From: Nepenthes gracilis
Taxonomy: Eukaryota; Streptophyta; Magnoliopsida; Caryophyllales; Nepenthaceae
Length of the DNA: 64,000 bases
Direction: 5' to 3'
NCBI GenBank assembly: GCA_033239525.1
Contig: BSYO01000026.1
Span: forward strand, 124,001-188,000
The notes beneath the pieces are model-generated. The model was not told where the DNA came from. It searched no databases and saw only the letters and a program-made list of their open reading frames with translations. Below, one piece after another: positions 57,471-64,000 of the stretch; the first letter of the stretch is position 1, and each line of letters starts with the position of its first letter. Both the position numbers and the translations under genes were made by a program.

Positions 57471-58531
57471 CGGCAAATGCCCACGGTCAATACAATATGG
57501 CGCCATTCAGCAATGAATATCTGTATGTTGAAATTGCAAACAAGGCATCCATTTATAATCTTGCCACTACACTTTGTGGATTCTCAACTTCTTGTCTTTC
57601 AATTAAGTCAATTTATAGTAAATGGTTACAAGATTTGGGAGCCATGTGCAAGAAGCCTCCCTTTTTATAGTAAAAGCTACCAAAAGGCTGCATTAATTTC
57701 TGCGGTGTGAAATTGGTTGACATCCTATCATGAATTTCAATGATAAAATGCGAATTCGTATTGTGAGCCTGCATTCCTTTATTCTCAGAAGTAGTAATGC
57801 ACTTCAATGCTTCTTAGAATAGGATATGTTCTAAAATGAAAACTTGTGATTGGCTGTTCATTGCTTTAGTTTCCTTCTTCCTGTTGTACATTGTTTTCAC
57901 AGAAAAAAAACAAACAATCTACAATCCAACCAACAGAACAAGATCGTACAGCTCCACATAGCTACAAACAGATTAAAAATATACAAGAAAAAGTAAATAT
58001 AACAAAAACCGTAAAACTAGCCCTTGAGATTCGACAAAGTGGAAAAGTAATAGTAAGAATCGACAAGAGAATAACAGTACCAATCAAATGTAGGTTTTCC
58101 AGAGAAGCAAACAGCAAAGGTCGCTCCCAGATTTCGATGAAAAATCAATGTAGCGGCTCAGATTGAAGGTGTTCACCGGAGACAATAGAAGGATTGAGAC
58201 CCTAAGGAAGAGTTAAAGAAACGAATTTCGCAAAATAACAGTTGAAGCGTAGAGTTTCGAAAGTATCAATACCTCAATTTCAAACAGATGCTCAAACGGA
58301 GTGAGAAAGTAGCAGAGAGAGAGAAGCATAGGGTTTCGAGAGAGTGCGGCTGTGAGAGAGGGTTTTGAAAGATAGAGAGAGCTGCTGCAAGAGAAAGAAA
58401 CGTAGGGTTTCAAGAGAGGGATAGTGGCTGTGAGAGAGATTGGCTGCGAGAGAGAGGCAATGTCTACGAGGAGCGTAGAGGGTTTCGAGAGAGAGGCAAT
58501 GTGTACGAGAGAGAGTGGCTGCATAGGGTTA
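57471..58531 (-). other. unassigned region ending in a 5'-UTR-like CT-rich block
   Basis: 57471-57890 shows nothing I recognise. 57890-58531, read on the minus strand, begins with CT-rich sequence containing several AAACCCTA-type telo-box motifs (GAAACCCTATGC, GAAACCCTACG). It then has a possible splice donor (ATTGAG then GTATTGA near 58275). Together these resemble a plant gene's 5' UTR and first intron. No coding exon follows. The 103-codon frame at 58213-58524 follows GA/CT repeats and is not credible. It may be a captured promoter or a truncated host gene end. Confidence 0.3.
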
Positions 58532-58762
58532 GAATGTCATATTTGGAATATTGAAAATATTGTGCGGGAATAATTTTTCCTTCTTATCTGTGAATAAAAA
58601 AAATCTTCTTCCGCCAAGGAATAACTACTCCTTATAATCAATAAATAACTATTCCTTTGGAAATTGTTATTCACAGGCATAACGCAACCAAATAGTGAAA
58701 TTATTATTCCACTGAGAATAAGGAGGGAATAGAATTTCTATTCCCTCTAACCAAACATGACC
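58532..58762. mobile_element. second Tourist-like MITE
   Basis: 231 bp flanked by TTA at 58529-58531 and 58763-58765. The left end reads GAATGTCATATTTGG and the inverted right end GGTCATGTTTGGTTAGAG, sharing GTCAT(A/G)TTTGG. The right end carries GGGAATAGAATTTCTATTCCC-type palindromic sequence, also found at the left end of the MITE at 5033. It lies immediately before the Harbinger transposase remnant and may mark where that element was truncated. Confidence 0.65.
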
Positions 58763-58841
58763 TTAGATAATCGAATCAATCATAATATTTTACAATAAGC
58801 TTATTTTATGTAATGATATTGTATGTTTTCATATATGTACT

Positions 58842-59273
58842 TATTACTTAATTGATGCGGGATATGCAAATTACAATGGATTTCTTGCACCATTTAGAGG
58901 GTAGAGATACCATTTAAATGAATGGCATCAAGGTCATCAGCCAAGAACGGCTGAGAAATTTTTCAATATGAAATATGTCGTTACTCGTAATATTATCGAA
59001 AAGTATTTTGGATTGCTAAAAATATGGTGAGAGATCCTTAGAAGTCCATCATTTTATCCTGTCAGAATACACAATCGAGTTATCATTACTTGTTATCTAC
59101 TGTACAATTTCATAAAAAACGAGATGGAATATGATAAAATTGAGGATGAATATAATAACATGCATCACGAGGATTTCCTTAACGAAGATACAAATATGAT
59201 AACACAACTAGATCCTACTGATGGTTGAAGTGCATTTAGGAATAATTTGGCAAATATTATGTTCAACGAATGA
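58842..59273 (+). pseudogene. PIF/Harbinger DDE transposase, C-terminal part
   Basis: One frame of 144 codons reads YYLIDAGYANYNGFLAPFRG, YHLNEWHQGHQPRTAEKFFN, then IIEKYFGLLK, LRSPSFYPVRIHNR and CYLLYNFIKNEM, ending NNLANIMFNE and a stop. DAGY holds the second catalytic aspartate and IIEK the glutamate, with exactly 47 residues between them (the DD47E spacing of PIF transposases). Three in-frame stops replace an expected Gln (TAG), Arg (TGA) and Trp (TGA), each explainable by one C-to-T or G-to-A change. The N-terminal half with the first aspartate is missing. The enzyme would cut and paste the element in the nucleus; this copy is dead. Confidence 0.88.
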
Positions 59274-59478
59274 AGATATCATTGAATTTTTTCACAGTCA
59301 ATTTGAGTATTGTCATTTATATATTTGTTGTTCCATATCAACAATTTTGGATTCACTTTTTGGAATGTTATATGTTTATTATCACAATCATCAAAATTGT
59401 TATTCTTATCATTCATATGACTTCTTTGGCTAAAACTTCTTGGATTCACTCTTTCACCATTATAACAGATAAAGGTAG

Positions 59479-60468
59479 TTGAACATGTCACAATTAGATA
59501 AAGATAGCACAAGAAGATGGGAGATCCACGAAGACGAAGCTCTTGTTGCCAGTATGGTCGAGTTATATAATATTGGTACACACAGTGCTGATAATAGTTT
59601 TAAGTCGGGTTACTTGCTTGAGTTAGAAAGGATTTTACGACAAAAATTGTCAAATTTATCTTTGAAGGCAACCCCACATATTATTTCTATGATAAAGATA
59701 CTGAAAAAGGATGGGAGTATCATATATAATATGTAAGGGGGATGAATGCTTTCAGATTTGGGTGGGATAATTCACGAAAAATGGTTGTTGCGGAACCACA
59801 CATGTGGAATGCATACATATCGATATGATATCTGTTTTTCATTGTTAATTACTTCTCAGGATTACTTGTTAATTTAGCATCTATTACATATTAACAATGA
59901 ATATGATATACTTTATGTTTGGAGATGGAGTCACAAGGGAGCTGCTATTTGGAGAAAAAAGTTGTTTCCATATTTAGTAGATTTGTCAATAATCTATGGG
60001 AAAGACCGTGCAATAGGGACAGATGCACAAACTGGTGATGACATCATTGTGGAGCTACAACTTAATGAATCAGAGAACGAGCAATGTAGTGTGAATGATG
60101 TTTCAGAAGTGGGGATTGAAGACTTACTCAACACTAATGATTTCCCGACTCAAAGTGAATTGCATGTGTCAATTCCAACTGAACCAGGGACATCCATGGG
60201 AAGGAAACGGAAGGCTAGTACAGATATGATAAAAATATCTATTTGAATTATCCACACAACTGATTCATTGAGTACAAATATTAATAAACTTGGTGAAATG
60301 TTGAGCAAAAGCTTAGAAACCAACACACAGGAGCAAAAGATGACACAATTATATAATATATTGGCTGAAATTCATTCATTACCGACGAGTGAAAGGAATA
60401 CAACATATATGAAATGTATACGTGATCCAATACTTATGGTGGGCTTACTTAGTATTCCACCGGAATAA
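59479..60468 (+). pseudogene. PIF/Harbinger ORF1 (Myb/SANT-like DNA-binding protein)
   Basis: The frame from the ATG at 59479 gives RRWEIHEDEALVASMVELYN, YLLELERILRQKLSNLSLKA and IKILKKDGSII, a Myb/SANT-like domain. After a one-base frameshift comes NAFRFGWDNSRKMVVAEPHM. A likely degenerate intron at about 59825-59925 follows, then LFPYLVDLSIIYGKDRAIGT and DAQTGDDIIVELQ, a TGA at 60244, and LYNILAEIHSLPTSERN to the end. In PIF/Harbinger this ORF1 protein acts with the transposase for nuclear import and terminal binding. Its position 3' of and on the same strand as the transposase fits. Domesticated plant relatives exist, but the stop, frameshift and splice-site loss argue for a pseudogene. 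Confidence 0.85.
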
Positions 60469-60867
60469 AAATTAAAATTTATCAAACAATTTGTACTATA
60501 AAATATGTGGTTATCAAATAATTTGTACCTTTTCTTTTTCTGCAACTCTAAGGTTCTAATGAATGGTAGTAATTTAAAGATTATATTTTATTTAACACGT
60601 TGCATGGATACAAAACTAATGCAAGTTTAATATACAAGTTCAGAGTTGATGATAGATTGTATAGGAATATTATTACTTGACTTGTATGTATTTTTATTAT
60701 ATTTTTTTAAATTTTAATTGTGTACTGTTTTTACATGATTATACTTTTAATTGTACAGAAATTATAATTATGTAGGAATACAATTTTGTTAATTTTAATT
60801 GTATGCATTTTAATTAGAGCATGATGATATTTTTTAATTTTCTATATTGTATAGAAAAATTATTTTT

Positions 60868-60914
60868 ATAATAAAATATTATATTATATTATATTATATT
60901 ATATTATATTATAT
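60868..60914. repeat. (ATATT)n microsatellite
   Basis: About nine perfect TATAT/ATATT pentamers in the AT-rich 3' part of the Harbinger remnant. Confidence 0.92.
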
Positions 60915-61199
60915 GGTTTTTATAATATGTATAATTTTTTGTATTATTTTTATAATATGTATTATAGTATATATTTATTAAATATGTATTTTACATGATA
61001 AAATAATATAGTATATTAAATAATAATTCAGAATAATTTATATAATACATATATATATATTATGTATATGTATGTCATATAATATATATAAAAATATATA
61101 CATATACACATGTGTGTTATATTATGTAATATATTTTTAAATTTATTAATAGTAAAAGCGTTATTCTGATAAATTTTTACCTTATTCATCATACAATTC

Positions 61200-61355
61200 T
61201 ATAAATTAAATATTAGAATACAAATTTTCAACTAATTTCATTTAAATAACCAAATATGGGTATAATAATTTTTAACTCTATTCCCATCATATTATATTCC
61301 CTGAAAATAACTATTCTATTCCTACCTTATTCCATTTCGGTAATCAAACGTATCA
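61200..61355. repeat. right terminal region of the Harbinger remnant
   Basis: The last 110 bp (from CCAAATATGGG to GTAATCAAACGTATCA) align with the right end of the MITE at 5300-5412 at roughly four bases in five. They share CTCTATTCCCATCATATT and AATAACTATTCTATTCC. It is followed by TAA at 61356-61358. It marks the 3' boundary of the element that carried the transposase and ORF1; its left terminus is not identifiable. Confidence 0.65.
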
Positions 61356-61407
61356 TAAAATTCTGGTTTTAGCAATAAAACTAATAATCTACTCACAAGA
61401 CGAAAAA

Positions 61408-61440
<33 letters not shown>

Positions 61441-64000
61441 GTTAAACAAAACATAATGTTTAATATAAAGGCATCCTAGTCAGCATATTATTATCCTCAT
61501 CTCCGTTTGGTGTAAGATCTTTCCTCCTTAACTTGCATTCTACAGGATCACAAAAATATGCGTATATTCCACTTGGTTTACAAAACAAGTTGGAAGTTAA
61601 ATATCACTCCCACACGACTAATCATCTAAAATATTAAAAATATTATTTTAATTTTTAAATTATTAATTATTAAAGGATACAAAATTATGATTAAAATGTT
61701 AGGTTTTTTGTCATTTTATTATAAATACCATAACAAACAGATATACCTTCCAAAAGATGTGTAATATTTATATATAGAATACTTAAGCATAAAAATCAAG
61801 TAAGGGTCGTGTGAGATTAATGTGAAGATCATCTTGGGTTGGTCAAGGATTAGCCAAATAATAGTGATCACTAGAGGTCAATATTCGTATGAGTTTTTCC
61901 AAGTGTCAATCTAGTGTAATTAAAGTGGCAGAGTTTACTAGAGATTTGTGCGACTAGTAGTTAAACAAAATGTATTTCCATTGAGGAAATGGAATTTGCA
62001 TCTAATAAGTATACGATAAATGATTGCGTGCATCAAACAAAATACATTGATTGCACAGAGAGGGGGTTGTGCTTGATACACATGAAGAACTCACATATTT
62101 AAGGCTACTCGTGTTTGATATGATTTTAAGGTTAAAGTACTGGGCAACACACAATAATAGTAAAAAATGTGCAAAAAATCACTGTGAGTAATTTTAATAT
62201 AAAGAGCACCACATAATAGATAGAATAAAAAAAAAACAGAAGCAGAAGATGAGGTTTATAAATAGTTGAAATAAAACTCAAGTTTTACTCTTCGCAAGTT
62301 CAGATATATAGCTCAAGCATGTGTTTATAGGATACGTTACCGTTTGGTTTTCTTATTCTCATTTTATTTTTCCTTTATGGGTATTTAGGTATTTTGGGAG
62401 GATGTTTTCAACTATTTTCGACTTGGATTGTAGTGAAAGATTTTTAAATATGATTACTTTGTAATCAGCATAATTTTTATAATAAATTTATTTAAAAATT
62501 ATTCTTTTAATTTTTTTCTATAGTTTGAAAAAGTTTTCTATATTAAAAATTATTATATAATATTATATTTTTTGTTTAATGTTTTGATAGGACGTGCTAG
62601 TTGTGTATGTACTTTGACTGAATCCCAGCATAAAATGTGTGTTTGATTTGATTAATTACTTACATATCTTTTAAAGATGAATGCTATCATAGCATAATGT
62701 CCTATTAACATGATATTCCCCCTGTATATAGACTTTTCATCTCACTCACGTAGGTAGAAAAATCCAAGCTTTAATTAATAAAGACATCCTTTGTGACCCT
62801 CTCACAATTTGGGTTTGTGGACATTCTAAAGCTCTAGATTAATTGATAAAACATAGTCGAGATCCATTCCGTGTTTAATAGTTTATTTTAATCTCCACTT
62901 GTAATTTTTTGATCAAACAATATGAATCCTTAGAATACCAAGGTAGTCAACTCAGTGAAAGAACATCAATAGGTCTTTTAAACTCATCAGTGGGATGGAA
63001 CTTTAAAAAAAGCAACAAATTAATAAAGACCTTGACCTAAAGAAATTAAGAAATCAATAAATACGGCACAACCTATCTACCTCACTAGCAAGAAAAATGC
63101 TAGGATAATTCTCTTCCTTTATGACTATATTTTTTTAGGAGGTAGGGTTTTTTTGTCCGATTTTTTAGTACAAAATTTCAAACAAAAACTTCGAACGGCA
63201 TGCTGACTAAGACCGGACAGTTAATAAAGCTAATAATAATAATAATAATAATAGAAATCGTGGCCATTAATCTAAGTGATGGAATTCTTGACTATAAACA
63301 TAAATGTAGTCCATATTTGGACGAGAGCTTACTTCCAAGTTGCTAGGCACTTGCGACTCGTGTGATAGGTTCCTGAAAAGTACTCCTTTTTCGAAAAACG
63401 ACACAGTTCACCAACTTTACTAAAAAATTTCCAAGCCTCATGAACTGACCGGCCCCCACTATGGATGCTGAAATAGGGAAGACACACGCAAAGGGAAGGG
63501 AAATCTAGTCCCTCTATAACTGTCGATTTATTATAATAACTGAGATTCATATCAATCTCTTTAGCGTAATTTTCTAACTCTGGCCACCCTCTTTTATGTT
63601 TTAGAGGTAAGTTTTATCATATGAGGAAATTCTAATGTGGCATAAGCATATTACGTATACAACCAAATAATAATAGCGGAGCTTTTTTTTAGAAAAAATA
63701 TTATAATAAATAATATATTTGCAAATGCATAGAACTTTTTTAAAAATATAGTTAAATCAACATCTTTATTATTAAAAAAATGAATATTTGATGCAAGGTA
63801 TGATCATAAATAAAAATAGTTATACTTTTTTATCCACGTATCAAGATTGTAAAAAATTGGCTCTCAAATTCTAATTTTTCTTCTTGAAATTGTTCTCTTG
63901 AAAATGGCCAATCCCTAAAAAAAGTTGAAGATATGACAAGCCCCACTTGTACATGTAGATAATGACAAAGTGTAGTTTCCAACAACTAACCATCCACTGG
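61356..64000. other. AT-rich sequence, no gene or element recognised
   Basis: 2.6 kb of AT-rich DNA with an (AAT)n run at 61408-61439 and a shorter one near 63235. The minus-strand frame at 63329-63550 has mixed composition (GELCRFSKKEYFSGTYHTSR) but no family I know. I see no LTR, TIR or exon signal I can support. Confidence 0.5.

Noticed and set aside
58213..58524. 103-codon minus-strand frame with leucine/serine repeats
   Set aside because: It follows a GA/CT-rich low-complexity block that looks like 5' UTR sequence.
59479..60468. Intact host Myb/SANT-like gene
   Set aside because: A frameshift near 59735, a lost splice donor near 59825 and a TGA at 60244, plus linkage to a Harbinger transposase, indicate a transposon ORF1 pseudogene.
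1..64000. tRNA, rRNA, CRISPR or bacterial operon features
   Set aside because: No cloverleaf, rRNA core, repeat-spacer array or operon-like gene packing was seen. The window is plant nuclear DNA.

Overview
This 64 kb window is nuclear DNA of a flowering plant. The evidence is high AT content, several plant-type retrotransposon lineages nested in one another, a PIF/Harbinger remnant with its MITEs, a CACTA-like element, and broken pieces of plant genes. I find no intact host gene, tRNA, rRNA or CRISPR array. Every coding stretch I recognise carries stops, frameshifts or truncations, so the window reads as a heterochromatic transposon graveyard.

Layout. 1-2940: 3' end and LTR of a Tat-lineage Ty3/gypsy element. 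2941-8811: a chromovirus-type gypsy element (LTR, gag, protease, start of RT), broken by a 380 bp Tourist-like MITE (TSD TAA) and a 2.2 kb solo LTR (TSD TACCA). 8821-14172: a Tat-lineage deletion derivative in which gag runs straight into the integrase C-terminus, itself split by a 2.7 kb solo LTR (TSD TTAGG). 14173-17650: a small LTR element whose interior holds a gag-like ORF, an aldo-keto reductase fragment and an agenet-domain protein fragment in place of pol. 17651-34330: a second chromovirus. Its 5' LTR is split by a roughly 9.4 kb CACTA-like element that carries SF3B3 and alcohol dehydrogenase fragments, and its RNase H is split by a related LTR. 34340-36868: a 5'-truncated Ty1/copia element with its 3' LTR. 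39030-40448: a Tat-type solo LTR (TSD AATAA) filled with tandem GC-rich repeats. 43404-44927: a 761 bp tandem duplication of unknown origin. 48140-53135 (minus): a decayed copia element interrupted by an LTR-like insert. 53626-57470 (minus): 3' LTR and pol end of a third chromovirus. 58532-61355: a PIF/Harbinger remnant (DDE transposase end plus Myb-like ORF1) beside a MITE. 61356-64000: AT-rich DNA with nothing recognisable.

The most interesting parts are two independent captures of host gene fragments, by an LTR element at 14.2-17.7 kb and by a CACTA-like element at 17.9-27.2 kb. Next are a roughly 50 bp GCTCGAG-containing promoter-proximal repeat shared by LTRs of both the gypsy and copia superfamilies, and a Harbinger remnant whose right terminus matches a MITE 56 kb away. 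Family assignments come from motif recognition by eye. TSDs and repeat periods were read directly from the sequence.
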